Positions 10,517 through 19,355 are shown, numbered from the stretch's first letter. The stretch is DNA of 58,199 bases from CAYPEZ01 sp964622275 (GCA_964622275.1 CAZUMX010000002.1:1-58199); one strand, 5' to 3'. Numbers and translations are program-made. Notes: generated from the sequence alone by a model not told the origin.

Positions 10517-11224
10517 ATGTCACGGAAAATCACTTTTTCAGAAGGAGAGTATTACCATATCTACAATAGGGGAGTAGAAAGGCGTGAAATTTTTCTCGAT
10601 GCACAAGATCAGGAGCGATTTATTTCTTTGCTCTATCTATGCAACATGGCAAGTGTGGTAAATGTACAAGAAATGAGACGTGACGAAGTAACTCTCTCCA
10701 ATATTTTCTTAAAAAATAACATTGAGGTTATTCCTTCGCCTCTTGTGGCAATCGGAGCATACTGTCTCATGCCTAATCATTTTCATATTCTCTTTAAAGA
10801 AGTCCAAGAAGGTGGCATCTCGCGATTCATGCATAAATTTCTTACTGCATACTCAATGTATTTTAACGCCAAGTATAAAAGAACAGGTCGACTTTTTGAG
10901 GGGCCATTCAAAGCACAGCACGCCGATAGTGATAAGTATTTAAAATACTTACATGCTTACATCCACCTAAATCCCATGAAGCTCTTTGATACTACTTGGA
11001 AAACTCGAACATCGCCTTGGTCAAAAGATGCCGAGGACTTTCTCCGTGCATACACAAGCTCCAGTTATTCTGATTATGCAGAAGGGGGGCGTCCGCAAGG
11101 GAAGATCCTGAACAAAAAAGTATTTCCAGGATATTTTTCGACGAAGAAAGATTTCAAGCAGTTTACGCATGAATGGCTTGTTATCAAGAATGAGTTTCCC
11201 AATTTTAAGAATCCAAAAGGCTAA
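10517..11224 (+). CDS. REP-associated tyrosine transposase (RAYT, IS200-like Y1 family)
   Basis: A 235-residue single-domain HUH endonuclease. The HUH motif is in CLMPNHFHILFK (about residues 90-101), preceded by the family-typical YHIYNRGVERREIF start. The likely catalytic Tyr lies in KYLKYLHAYIHLNP (about residues 140-153). The family cuts and rejoins single-stranded DNA at hairpins; RAYTs act on REP palindromes instead of forming a classical IS. Here long palindromes lie 13 bp upstream and overlapping the 3' end: the last codons and TAA stop are part of the left arm of the downstream palindrome. The ATG at 10517 gives MSRKITF; an ATG four bases earlier is out of frame. The ORF is intact, so the enzyme may be active. 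Confidence 0.9.
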   Translation: MSRKITFSEGEYYHIYNRGVERREIFLDAQDQERFISLLYLCNMASVVNVQEMRRDEVTLSNIFLKNNIEVIPSPLVAIGAYCLMPNHFHILFKEVQEGGISRFMHKFLTAYSMYFNAKYKRTGRLFEGPFKAQHADSDKYLKYLHAYIHLNPMKLFDTTWKTRTSPWSKDAEDFLRAYTSSSYSDYAEGGRPQGKILNKKVFPGYFSTKKDFKQFTHEWLVIKNEFPNFKNPKG

Positions 11225-11262
11225 GCCTTTACAAACTCTGTAAAGGCTTAACCTTTTGGATT
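11210..11262. repeat. REP-like palindrome, copy 3 (overlaps transposase stop)
   Basis: Arms 11210-11233 and 11239-11262 pair over 24 bp with one mismatch and have loop AACTC, identical to copy 1. The transposase stop codon (11222-11224) lies in the left arm. Confidence 0.9.
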
Positions 11263-11299
11263 GGAATGGGGAAAGAGAGAAAGAATTCTAAGGACGGGG

Positions 11300-11308
11300 T
11301 GGTAAAAT
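11300..11308 (+). promoter_or_regulatory. Extended -10 promoter abutting GTG start at 11315
   Basis: TGGTAAAAT, then exactly 6 nt to the GTG. Transcription would begin at or next to the start codon, so the mRNA is probably leaderless. Confidence 0.6.
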
Positions 11309-11314
11309 CAGAAG

Positions 11315-12238
11315 GTGAGCAAAGACCAGATACAATCCCCATATGTTGTTGTCCTCGGAGGCAATAGGGTACGAAAGAAGCCCTCTACCCCTCCGCCAGA
11401 TGCATCACCGACGCACCAAGGCGACCCATTGAAGCCTGAAGCAAAAGTCTTCGGAGTTTTGCAGCCTGACCATGCGCCAAAATCCATGAAGACCATGACT
11501 GCGGATCTTCATACCGTAGAAGAACACGCAAAGCTTAGTGATAGCGGTGAGCAGAAAAAAAAGAAAAGTTTTGGATGGAAGTTCTTTGCAGAAAAGACAA
11601 AAACGCAATCTACCACTCTTGACCAAAGCGTAACATCGGTTAAAACCCACAAAGGAAGAACACACTGGTGGTCCTTTGCGAAGAAAGCCGCACTGCAGTT
11701 TCAAAACATAGATGCAGTAAAACCTATCACACCGAATACTCCACCCATGCGTGAGATGCCGCCACAAGTTGTGCGTGCAAAAGTCATTGAGGTTCCTTCA
11801 GAGCAAGATCATGAAAAGACAAGCCCATATCGCAGTCGCTTCATGCGGCAGATCGGAAAGAAGTGGTACCTTGGGTCAAAGCTCGCCATCGAACTTCCGC
11901 TCCATGCAAAAATCGGCGCAGGAATCGCTGTGCTCGCACTTCTTGTGGTCCCACCTCTGGTCTCACGACTGTCGCCAAGCACTCCTCCAAAGACAGCTGG
12001 AGCGATTGTCGCAATAGGGACAGAAGCCTTGGTGGCCCAAGTGGGGAAGTCCATAGCGCTTCCTGAGGGCGAGACTCCGCTTGTTGCTGTCGCAACAGCA
12101 GACGATGTGCGTCGACTGAATGTGACTGACGCAAAGCCAGGAAATAAAATTCTCCTCTATCAAAAAGCGGGGAAGATTGTTGTGTATGATGCTGAGACAG
12201 ACAAAGTTCTTGGCGTCGTGAACCGCGCACAGCCGTAA
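11315..12238 (+). CDS. Membrane-anchored protein of unknown function
   Basis: A 307-residue protein. About 200 N-terminal residues are polar, basic and probably disordered (KKPSTPPPD, EQKKKKSF, several Trp-Lys-Phe patches). One transmembrane helix follows at about residues 205-225 (IGAGIAVLALLVVPPLVSRL). A C-terminal domain of about 80 residues (IALPEGETPLVAVATADDVRRLN... YQKAGKIVVYDAETDKVLGVV) looks like a small beta-rich extracytoplasmic module. With a long cytoplasmic N-terminus and an outside C-terminus it could be a sensor or anchor; no family is recognised. GTG is chosen because the upstream extended -10 is positioned for leaderless initiation. The next gene begins 3 bp downstream, so the two are probably co-transcribed. 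Confidence 0.75.
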   Translation: MSKDQIQSPYVVVLGGNRVRKKPSTPPPDASPTHQGDPLKPEAKVFGVLQPDHAPKSMKTMTADLHTVEEHAKLSDSGEQKKKKSFGWKFFAEKTKTQSTTLDQSVTSVKTHKGRTHWWSFAKKAALQFQNIDAVKPITPNTPPMREMPPQVVRAKVIEVPSEQDHEKTSPYRSRFMRQIGKKWYLGSKLAIELPLHAKIGAGIAVLALLVVPPLVSRLSPSTPPKTAGAIVAIGTEALVAQVGKSIALPEGETPLVAVATADDVRRLNVTDAKPGNKILLYQKAGKIVVYDAETDKVLGVVNRAQP

Positions 12239-12241
12239 TAT

Positions 12242-14737
12242 ATGAGCATTGGTTATCAAGATGTTGCACAAAAAAGTCTCGCAGAGCTATACACCATATA
12301 TTCCTCAAAGAGAGAAGGATTATCACCAGATGATGTCATCAATCGACTAAAGCGCCTTCCAAAAGAACACAAGAATATTATCCCAATATGGCTCCCCATT
12401 CTCTTGCGTCAGTTTCGATCTGCGTTCGTGTACTTACTCATTGGTGCTGCTGGAATCTCCGTATTTCTCGGTGAATATGTTGATGCTGGGCTCATCCTCC
12501 TGTTTCTTTTTTTGAATACTGCGTTAGGATTTTTCCAAGAGTTTCGTGCAGAACGAGCACTGGGTTCGCTTAACACATTGTTGGTTCGCAAAACGACCGT
12601 ACGAAGAGAGAACAAGCTTATACAGATTGTCACCCCAGAAGTTGTTTCTGGTGATATTGTTGTCCTTTCTGCTGGAGACATGATTCCCGCTGATGGACGA
12701 TTTATTCGCGCAGAACATGTCCTTATTGATGAGTCTCCATTAACTGGAGAGAGTGCTCCGGTTTCAAAACACACCGAAAGTCTCAAAGAAGCTCCACAAG
12801 GGTATGATGAGGCAGGAAATATTGGATTTGCTCGCACGACACTGGTAGAGGGTGATGCGGAACTGCTTGTCACAAGCACTGGAAGAGATACCGCAGTGGG
12901 AGAGGTTGTATCTGAGATAGATAACACACGACGGGGGAGCGCTTTTGAGGAAGGGATGAACAAGCTGTCACTCTCTATCCTGCGTATGGTCGTCATGATG
13001 ATTCCAATCCTCTTTGTGCTTAATCTGATTGTTCACAAAAGCGATTTTCGCATTCCTGAATTTCTCGTCTTTGTCATTGCCCTTACTATTAGCGCCATAC
13101 CTGAGGCGCTCCCACTCGTCACAACGCTCGCACTGTCTCGTGGTGCGCTTGCTCTGTCTAAAAAATCCGTCATTCCAAGACGCCTCTCTGCAGTCGAAGA
13201 TCTTGGGAGTGTTCAGGTCCTTTGCACAGATAAGACTGGAACGATTACCGAAAATCGGCTTACCATTAAAGCTATCTATGGTGAAGAAGACCAAGTTATT
13301 GAGGCGCTCTTGTGGGATCCACGTACAACTGAAGCTGAAGGGCAACTGAATGTCTTTGATCGCGCCATTCTTGAAAAAGGGGAACGCCACACTCTTTCCT
13401 CAACAGTCCAGAGAATAGATGAACTTCCGTTTGACCCTGATCGTCGGCGTGAGAGTGTCCTCCTTGAGGATAAAGACAAAGCATTTCTTGTCATTCGTGG
13501 TGGTCCAGAATATCTCAAAGCACGAGGGGTTGATGACCGCGCACTCGAATGGGCAAAAGAAAAAGGGAAGGAAGGATGCCGCATCCTTGCTGTGGGCATA
13601 AAGGAGGTTCCTGTGGGCCAAAAAGAGATCTCGGCAGAGTTAGAAGAAGGTGCTCGTTTTGTTGGTATGGCTGCGTTTTTTGACCCGCTGAAACCTTCAA
13701 CAAGGAAAGCTGTAGAGCACGCAAAAGAATTGGGAGTCCGGGTCAAGATTATTACAGGGGATAGTCGTGAAGTTGCAGGATGGGTGGGGTATGAAGCGGG
13801 GATTATCGCCCATTCAGAGAAAGTGTTGACGGGGCAAGAGTTTCTCGCATTGTCAGAGGGGGAGCGACGGAAAGCTGTACTCGAATATGATGTCTTTGCA
13901 CGCACAGCCCCGATAGAAAAAAAAGAAATTCTTTCGTACCTGAAAGAGCAGTTTATCGTAGGATTTCTCGGTGAGGGATTTAATGACGCTCCTGCACTCA
14001 AGTTGGCGCATGTGGGGCTCGTTGTCGAAAATGCGTCTGATATTGCTCGTGACACCGCAGATGTAGTCCTCATGAACAAATCTCTCGATGTTATCGTCGA
14101 TGGCGTGCGTGAAGGGAGAGTGATCTTTGCAAACACGATGAAATATATTCGTGCGACACTCACATCAAACTTCGGGAATTTTTACGCACTTGCTTTTTCG
14201 ACGCTGTTTGTCCCGTACCTTCCCATGCTTCCTATTCAGATTCTTCTCCTCAATCTCCTCTCTGATTTTCCAATGATCACCATTGCGACTGATACCGTTG
14301 ATACTGAAGAGGTCCGTAAGCCAAAGCAGTACGAATTACGGGAGCTTATGAGACTCGCACTCCTTCTCGGGGTTATTTCGACGGTATTTGATTTTCTCTT
14401 TTTCTTCGTGTTTCGGGGCTATGGAGAGTCATACCTTCAGACGCTCTGGTTTATGGGGAGTATCCTTACTGAGCTCATTCTACTTTTTTCGATCCGTACA
14501 ATGCGTCCGTTTTGGAAGGCATCTCGCCCACACGTGATTGTTACCGGGTTTACAGGCGTTGTGGCTCTTGTGACTGTCTTGTTGCCATTCACACATGTTG
14601 GGCAAAAGATCTTCCATTTTGTTCCCCCAGGCCCTCATCTTTTCGGTTTAATGATCGGGATCGTTCTCTGCTACTTTCTTGTTACTGAAGCAGGGAAGCT
14701 CCTCATCATACGATTTTCACCGCCCAAGCATTCATAA
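12242..14737 (+). CDS. P-type cation-transporting ATPase
   Basis: 831 residues, the usual length for P2/P3 pumps. The visible order is: N-terminal cation-ATPase segment, first membrane pair (about 50-90), actuator domain with SPLTGES (about 165), and membrane helix with AIPEALPLVTTLALS (about 287). The phosphorylation motif CTDKTGT follows (Asp about 330), then KIITGDS (about 505), hinge motif GEGFNDAPAL (about 578), and the C-terminal helices with LLNLLSDFPM. The pump couples ATP hydrolysis to cation movement across the cytoplasmic membrane. The PEALP motif fits neither the Ca2+ (PEGLP) nor the copper (CPC) class exactly, and the C-terminal half resembles MgtA-type pumps, so the ion is uncertain. 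The hinge has Glu where GDGxND is usual. It directly follows the gene at 11315. Confidence 0.92.
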   Translation: MSIGYQDVAQKSLAELYTIYSSKREGLSPDDVINRLKRLPKEHKNIIPIWLPILLRQFRSAFVYLLIGAAGISVFLGEYVDAGLILLFLFLNTALGFFQEFRAERALGSLNTLLVRKTTVRRENKLIQIVTPEVVSGDIVVLSAGDMIPADGRFIRAEHVLIDESPLTGESAPVSKHTESLKEAPQGYDEAGNIGFARTTLVEGDAELLVTSTGRDTAVGEVVSEIDNTRRGSAFEEGMNKLSLSILRMVVMMIPILFVLNLIVHKSDFRIPEFLVFVIALTISAIPEALPLVTTLALSRGALALSKKSVIPRRLSAVEDLGSVQVLCTDKTGTITENRLTIKAIYGEEDQVIEALLWDPRTTEAEGQLNVFDRAILEKGERHTLSSTVQRIDELPFDPDRRRESVLLEDKDKAFLVIRGGPEYLKARGVDDRALEWAKEKGKEGCRILAVGIKEVPVGQKEISAELEEGARFVGMAAFFDPLKPSTRKAVEHAKELGVRVKIITGDSREVAGWVGYEAGIIAHSEKVLTGQEFLALSEGERRKAVLEYDVFARTAPIEKKEILSYLKEQFIVGFLGEGFNDAPALKLAHVGLVVENASDIARDTADVVLMNKSLDVIVDGVREGRVIFANTMKYIRATLTSNFGNFYALAFSTLFVPYLPMLPIQILLLNLLSDFPMITIATDTVDTEEVRKPKQYELRELMRLALLLGVISTVFDFLFFFVFRGYGESYLQTLWFMGSILTELILLFSIRTMRPFWKASRPHVIVTGFTGVVALVTVLLPFTHVGQKIFHFVPPGPHLFGLMIGIVLCYFLVTEAGKLLIIRFSPPKHS

Positions 14738-14750
14738 TAGCTTAGTGTAC

Positions 14751-15602
14751 TCATTGACCTAAGCCTCGTCTTGGATCATGGGCAGACTTTGTGTTAAGGG
14801 ATGAAGAAATGTCTCTAGGAATCTTTATTGCCCGTAATGTAAGAAAGAGTGGGAATTCCTTGCGAGCGGTGTTTTCAGCCTTCGCCCGAGTCCCAACGCT
14901 TGTTCGATGGCTTGTCCACTCCTCAACTCGGTCAATAAGAAGACCTTGTTTGGTAAGGTGCTTCACATACCATTGGAGAGGCCGATGGAACGAAATTGTT
15001 GTTGGAGAGTTGGCTACACCTGGATGCATGGCAATTTCTTCTTGTGATTCTGAGAGATACGCATCGATTCTTCTATATTGTATGTGTCTGTCGGTGTCAT
15101 ATTGCCAGGAACTGCGTTTGGGAATACGAAAGGCAGGATGATTGAGTACCATAGTAAACATCCCCCCTGTCTTCAGGACGCGAGCAACTTCTGAAAAGAC
15201 TGAATCTGCACGAGCAATGTTTTGAATCGCAAGGGAAATAAGAACATGGTCAATTGTCTGATCTTTTATGAAGTCGAGCTCGTCTGCGGGAGAAACAACA
15301 AAGGTGGCTTTCGGCACTCGGGTTTTTGCTTTAGCAATGAGCTCTGGTGATATATCAACCCCTATTACCTGAGCTTTGTTGCTCAAATGTTCAGCAAAAA
15401 ACCCTTGACCACAAGCCAAATCAAGAATATGCATTTCTGCCTTCGGTTCAATAAGACGAATGAGGTTGGGAAGAAGAACTTTGCTGTGGTATGTATCTGG
15501 CCCCGAGAGGTGCTCGTTATACCATTCGTGTACTGGACCCCACGAGGTCTGTGTGTCCTTATGTTTTGGGTGTTTCTCCCTCTTGTTCATATGTAATGGC
15601 AT
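14751..15602 (-). CDS. Class I SAM-dependent methyltransferase
   Basis: About 284 residues with a Rossmann methyltransferase core. Motif I is HILDLACGQGFFAEHL, the acidic residue ending strand 2 is in VIGVDISPELI, and post-I and motif II-like segments are FVVSPADELDF and EVARVLKTGGMFTMVL. It resembles the Methyltransf_11/UbiE-type group; the C-terminal part (SFHRPLQWYVKHLTKQGLLIDRVEEW) is typical of small-molecule methyltransferases. The substrate is unknown. The frame can be extended to 15683, but the ATG at 15602 is preferred because a TATATT box ends 5 nt before it and the upstream extension is not conserved-looking. It converges with the ATPase gene (14 bp apart) and diverges from the hydrolase gene at 15652. 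Confidence 0.85.
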   Translation of the reverse strand: MPLHMNKREKHPKHKDTQTSWGPVHEWYNEHLSGPDTYHSKVLLPNLIRLIEPKAEMHILDLACGQGFFAEHLSNKAQVIGVDISPELIAKAKTRVPKATFVVSPADELDFIKDQTIDHVLISLAIQNIARADSVFSEVARVLKTGGMFTMVLNHPAFRIPKRSSWQYDTDRHIQYRRIDAYLSESQEEIAMHPGVANSPTTISFHRPLQWYVKHLTKQGLLIDRVEEWTSHRTSVGTRAKAENTARKEFPLFLTLRAIKIPRDISSSLNTKSAHDPRRGLGQ

Positions 15603-15607
15603 TGTAC

Positions 15608-15613
15608 AATATA
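15608..15613 (-). promoter_or_regulatory. -10 box next to the methyltransferase start
   Basis: TATATT on the minus strand with 5 nt to the ATG at 15602; no Shine-Dalgarno. Supports the shorter start. Confidence 0.45.
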
Positions 15614-15651
15614 TATGGCTTTTTGCCCCACTCTTCATATCTTTAGACGAC

Positions 15652-16641
15652 ATGGATGTCTCGTTACAGAAAAAAATTGGCATAGCTTTTTTATTGATCC
15701 TCGGAATGACCGGAGTATGGTGGTGGGGAGTGTATTCAGAGCGAAACTCAGAATTATCTCATCACCAGTTTACTCAATGTCATCGAACCTACAACCTACT
15801 AGATAAGTCTCTTGATTGTGAACGTGTTGATGATGTTGCTACGCAAATCTCTGGCCTTGAACAGCATGTCTCAGAGATTATTGAGAAAAAGAAAAAAGAA
15901 AAATTGGTCAGTAGGGTAGGTGTTTTTTACCGTGACCTTACTACTCGGCGGTGGTTTGGGATTAACGCTGACGCAGAATTCTATCCTGCCAGCCTTGCGA
16001 AGCTTCCGCTCGGCATCACATACTTTAAGGTTGCTGATCTTGAACCTCAAGTCCTTGATCAAGTTCTTCCACTTACGATACAAAAAGAATACACAAACGA
16101 AGGTCAAAAAGTCAGCGTGGACAGCCCAATGGTTCCAGGACAGAGTTATTCCGTTCGTCGCATGATAGAAGACTTACTCGAATACTCTGATAATCGACCC
16201 ATCGGACCACTCCTTAGTTTTATGCGCCAAGATGTGTGGAAGAAGGTGTATGCGGACTTTGGTATTCGTAAACAAAAAGATAATGGGGAAGAAGAATGGT
16301 CGGTGACACCTCGAGTGATCTCAAACGTCCTACGTTCACTCTATAACGGATCGTATTTGGATTTAGGATCATCCCAAGAACTCCTTGAGATCATGACCCG
16401 GGCACGGTATTCGCGAGGAATTGTCGCAGGGGTAGACCACGATGTTCTTGTTGCGCATAAGTTTGGTGAAGCGACCATGGTGGAGGCAGATGGTTCGTAT
16501 ACCCCAACCCTCCATGACTGTGGGATTGTCTATAAGCCTGATGCGCCGTATATCCTTTGCGTTATGACGGAAGGAAAAGACTTTGCTCAACTTGAGTTCG
16601 CTATTGCTGAAATATCCAAAGTGGTGTTTGATGCCCAGTAA
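15652..16641 (+). CDS. Class A beta-lactamase-like serine hydrolase, membrane-anchored
   Basis: About 329 residues. Residues 5-27 are a transmembrane anchor (KKIGIAFLLILGMTGVWWWG), followed by a short coiled segment. The penicilloyl-serine-hydrolase fold is indicated by ASLAK (SxxK), EYSDNRP (SDN) and HKFGE in place of KTG. The Omega-loop Glu motif (ExxLN) of true class A beta-lactamases is not visible, so an antibiotic-hydrolysing role is doubtful; a peptidoglycan-related or other peptidase role is as likely. The ATG at 15652 is chosen because the 64-residue upstream extension overlaps the divergent gene and lacks protein-like composition. The enzyme would act outside the membrane. Confidence 0.82.
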   Translation: MDVSLQKKIGIAFLLILGMTGVWWWGVYSERNSELSHHQFTQCHRTYNLLDKSLDCERVDDVATQISGLEQHVSEIIEKKKKEKLVSRVGVFYRDLTTRRWFGINADAEFYPASLAKLPLGITYFKVADLEPQVLDQVLPLTIQKEYTNEGQKVSVDSPMVPGQSYSVRRMIEDLLEYSDNRPIGPLLSFMRQDVWKKVYADFGIRKQKDNGEEEWSVTPRVISNVLRSLYNGSYLDLGSSQELLEIMTRARYSRGIVAGVDHDVLVAHKFGEATMVEADGSYTPTLHDCGIVYKPDAPYILCVMTEGKDFAQLEFAIAEISKVVFDAQ

Positions 16642-16644
16642 CCA

Positions 16645-16672
16645 TTGCTTTTTTGTAAAAATAGTGTAATAT
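16645..16672 (+). promoter_or_regulatory. Promoter of typA
   Basis: TTGCTT (16645-16650), 16-bp spacer, TAATAT (16667-16672). Transcription would start at about 16680, directly at the hairpin below. Confidence 0.6.
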
Positions 16673-16681
16673 ATTTATATG

Positions 16682-16700
16682 ACTCGCTGAGCGAGTTTTT
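16682..16700 (+). promoter_or_regulatory. Hairpin plus U-run in the typA leader
   Basis: ACTCGC-TGA-GCGAGT followed by TTTT, ending 8 nt before the typA ATG. It could be an attenuator or a 5'-end stabilising hairpin, since the predicted transcript begins with it. The serine hydrolase gene ends upstream of the promoter. Confidence 0.55.
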
Positions 16701-16708
16701 CTATTTAT

Positions 16709-18523
16709 ATGGAGATCCGAAACATCGCGATTATTGCTCATGTCGACCACGGCAAGACGACATTAACTGACGCTATTATGCGTCAAACTGGGGCATTTCA
16801 AGAGGGGATGAGTATGGACCAAAATACACTCGAAAAGGAACGAGGCATTACTATCTATGCAAAAAATTCCTCTATTCAGTACAAAGGGACCAAAATCAAT
16901 ATCGTGGACACCCCAGGGCACGCTGACTTTGGAAGTGAGGTCGAACGCGTGCTTCGCTCCATCGATAATGTGCTCCTGATCGTCGATGCTCAGGAGGGGC
17001 CGATGCCACAGACACGGTTTGTCCTCAAAAAAGCTCTGGAGATTGGAATGAAGCCAATTGTTGTCCTCAACAAGATCGATAAACCCGCAGCAGACCCTCA
17101 TCGCGCGGAGCATGAAGTTCTTGATCTGTTTATAGAGCTTGGCGCAAATGAAGAGCAGTGTGAGTTCACCACCGTGTACGCCATTGGACGTGAGGGGGTC
17201 GCAAAACGAAAGCTCGAGGATGAAAGCAAGGACATCACCCCGCTTCTCGACGTCATTCTCGAGAAGGTCCCTCCAGCACCACATGACGCAGACGCACCGC
17301 TCCGCGCACAGCCATTTAACCTTGCGTACGATAACTTTTTGGGTCGTATGGCTATTTGTCGTGTATACGAAGGCAAAGTGTCACAAGGCCAAACACTCTG
17401 GGTAAAAAAACAGAATGGATCGAAATCCCAAGCAAAAATTACCAAAGCATTTACCTTTGAAGGTATTTCTCGCAAAGAAACACAAAGCGCAGAAGCAGGA
17501 GACATCGTTATGCTTGCTGGGATGCCTGATATCTATATCGGAGATACAATTTCGAGCACTGAGGATGGAGAACTCCTTCCGGCGATTCATGTTGACGAGC
17601 CCACTATTGTTCTTGATTTTCTTGTGAACAATTCTCCGTTTGCGGGGAAAGAAGGAAAGCTCGTGACGAGTCGACAGATCAGAGAACGTCTCGAAAGAGA
17701 GCTTGAGGTGAACGTTGGACTTCATGTTGATCTTGAATCAAGTGCGGGAGATCGTTTTCGTGTCTCTGGGCGAGGGGAGCTTCATATCGCCATTCTCCTT
17801 GAGAGCATGCGACGTGAGGGATATGAAGTTCAGGTGTCACAGCCTCATGTCATCATCAAGGAAATTGACGGTGTAAAACATGAGCCATTTGAGGAGGTCA
17901 CTATTGATGTAAAACCCGAATATCAGGGAGCAGTGATTCAGCGTCTCGGTGAGCGCGCTTGTATTATGTCCAATATGATCACCCACGAAGGGTCTGTGCG
18001 TGTTATTTTTGAAGGACCAACACGAGGCCTCCTTGGATACCGTGGACAGTTTATTATTGATACAAAGGGAGAGGGGATCTTTGCCTCCCGAGTCATTGGA
18101 TTTAAGCCTTACGCTGGTGAAATCGCAAAACGAGCCACAGGATCAATGATCTCCATGGAGACCGGGAAAGCACTGGCTTTTGCTCTTTGGAACCTCCAGG
18201 AACGCGGTGAGCTTTATATTGGGCCAACGACCGAGGTCTATGAGGGTATGGTGGTCGGAAATACTTCGAAGGGGGACGAAATGGTTGTCAATCCTTGTAA
18301 GGCGAAAGCACTCTCAAACGTCCGAGCATCAGGGAGCGATGAAGCCATTGTCCTTATTCCACATCATCCAATTACGATTGAATCAGGACTTGAAATCATG
18401 GAAGATGACGAATATTTGGAGATCACTCCAAAGTCTGTCCGCCTTCGAAAAAAATACCTATCTCAAAGTGATCGTGATAAGGCCAAGCGCACCACCGTCA
18501 AGGCCGGTGATAAACCTCTCTAG
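16709..18523 (+). CDS. typA: Ribosome-associated GTPase TypA/BipA
   Basis: 604 residues, full length for the family. G-domain motifs are clear: AHVDHGKTTLTD (G1), GITI (G2), DTPGHADFGSEV (G3), NKIDKPAADP (G4). Domain 2, the EF-G-like domains III and V, and the BipA-specific C-terminal domain (YRGQFIIDTKGEGIFAS, TSKGDEMVVNPCKAK) follow. TypA binds the ribosome at the elongation-factor site and supports ribosome assembly and stress growth. A promoter and a hairpin with U-run precede the ATG, and no Shine-Dalgarno is evident. Nothing in the sequence suggests truncation. Confidence 0.97.
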   Translation: MEIRNIAIIAHVDHGKTTLTDAIMRQTGAFQEGMSMDQNTLEKERGITIYAKNSSIQYKGTKINIVDTPGHADFGSEVERVLRSIDNVLLIVDAQEGPMPQTRFVLKKALEIGMKPIVVLNKIDKPAADPHRAEHEVLDLFIELGANEEQCEFTTVYAIGREGVAKRKLEDESKDITPLLDVILEKVPPAPHDADAPLRAQPFNLAYDNFLGRMAICRVYEGKVSQGQTLWVKKQNGSKSQAKITKAFTFEGISRKETQSAEAGDIVMLAGMPDIYIGDTISSTEDGELLPAIHVDEPTIVLDFLVNNSPFAGKEGKLVTSRQIRERLERELEVNVGLHVDLESSAGDRFRVSGRGELHIAILLESMRREGYEVQVSQPHVIIKEIDGVKHEPFEEVTIDVKPEYQGAVIQRLGERACIMSNMITHEGSVRVIFEGPTRGLLGYRGQFIIDTKGEGIFASRVIGFKPYAGEIAKRATGSMISMETGKALAFALWNLQERGELYIGPTTEVYEGMVVGNTSKGDEMVVNPCKAKALSNVRASGSDEAIVLIPHHPITIESGLEIMEDDEYLEITPKSVRLRKKYLSQSDRDKAKRTTVKAGDKPL

Positions 18524-18598
18524 GTTTCTTAAACACACTCCATCCTTGTTGTTGTGGAGCTTCAATATTTTCTCACAGTATAAGCATACGCCAATGAT

Positions 18599-19315
18599 AT
18601 GAGGCTTGATAAATATCTCGTTGAACAAAAATTTTTTTCTTCCCGTGCTCGAGCCAAAGAGGCAATTGAACGAGGAGATATTCTGGTGAATGGGGTCCCT
18701 CATATGAATCCTGATTTTGATGTTCATGATGGAATTCATGTGGAAGCTCAAAGTGCATTTCCTTGGGTTTCTCGTGGAGCATTAAAGCTTATCGCCGCAC
18801 TGGATGCATTTGGTGTCGATCCCGCTGGTCTCAGTGTTCTGGACCTCGGTGCGTCCACGGGGGGATTTACAGAGGTTTTGCTTTCACGCGGGGCAGCAAA
18901 AGTCTATGCAGTAGATGTTGGCCACGAACAGCTCCACTCACGTCTGCGTGGCGATCCGCGTGTTGTCTGCATGGAAGGAACTGATGTGCGACAACTTGTG
19001 CCAAATCATTTTCCTCTGCAGTTTCAACTTATTGTTGGAGACCTTTCGTTTATCTCTCTCACAAAAGTTCTCCCAACAATTCATACGCTTATGTCTCAAG
19101 GCGGGTCTGCTCTTTTGCTGGTTAAACCACAATTTGAAGTGGGTGTTGGAGGAACAAAAAAGGGCATTGTGAAAGATGAAAACAAGAGAAAAGAGGTATT
19201 ACATAGGATTGAGAGAGATGCTACCCAGCTCGGGTTTGTGTTTCTTGAAGGTATAGAATCTCCAGTCCAAGGGGGGAGTGGAAACGTCGAATACCTCATT
19301 CATCTCCGGGCATAA
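18599..19315 (+). CDS. tlyA: TlyA-family rRNA methyltransferase
   Basis: 238 residues: an N-terminal S4 RNA-binding domain (MRLDKYLVEQKFFSSRARAKEAIERGDILVNG) followed by an FtsJ/RrmJ-like methyltransferase domain. SAM motif I is VLDLGASTGGFTEVLL; later motifs are YAVDVGHEQLH, IVGDLSFISL and LLLVKPQFEVG. TlyA enzymes 2'-O-methylate cytidines in 16S and/or 23S rRNA; the old name 'hemolysin' is misleading. It sits 75 bp after typA in the same direction, so the two translation genes may share a transcript. No Shine-Dalgarno is visible. Confidence 0.93.
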   Translation: MRLDKYLVEQKFFSSRARAKEAIERGDILVNGVPHMNPDFDVHDGIHVEAQSAFPWVSRGALKLIAALDAFGVDPAGLSVLDLGASTGGFTEVLLSRGAAKVYAVDVGHEQLHSRLRGDPRVVCMEGTDVRQLVPNHFPLQFQLIVGDLSFISLTKVLPTIHTLMSQGGSALLLVKPQFEVGVGGTKKGIVKDENKRKEVLHRIERDATQLGFVFLEGIESPVQGGSGNVEYLIHLRA

Positions 19316-19340
19316 TCTTCTCACGTTTTTATGCTGATCG

Positions 19341-19349
19341 TGGTAGACT
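19341..19349 (+). promoter_or_regulatory. Extended -10 promoter abutting the corA-like start
   Basis: TGGTAGACT, then exactly 6 nt (AGTTCC) to the ATG at 19356; no Shine-Dalgarno. Leaderless transcript expected. Confidence 0.6.
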
Positions 19350-19355
19350 AGTTCC

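Noticed and set aside
13276..14163. 295-residue open frame on the minus strand inside the P-type ATPase gene
   Set aside because: Shadow of conserved ATPase motifs (GDS, GEGFND); Ser/Arg/Pro-rich composition typical of an antisense frame.
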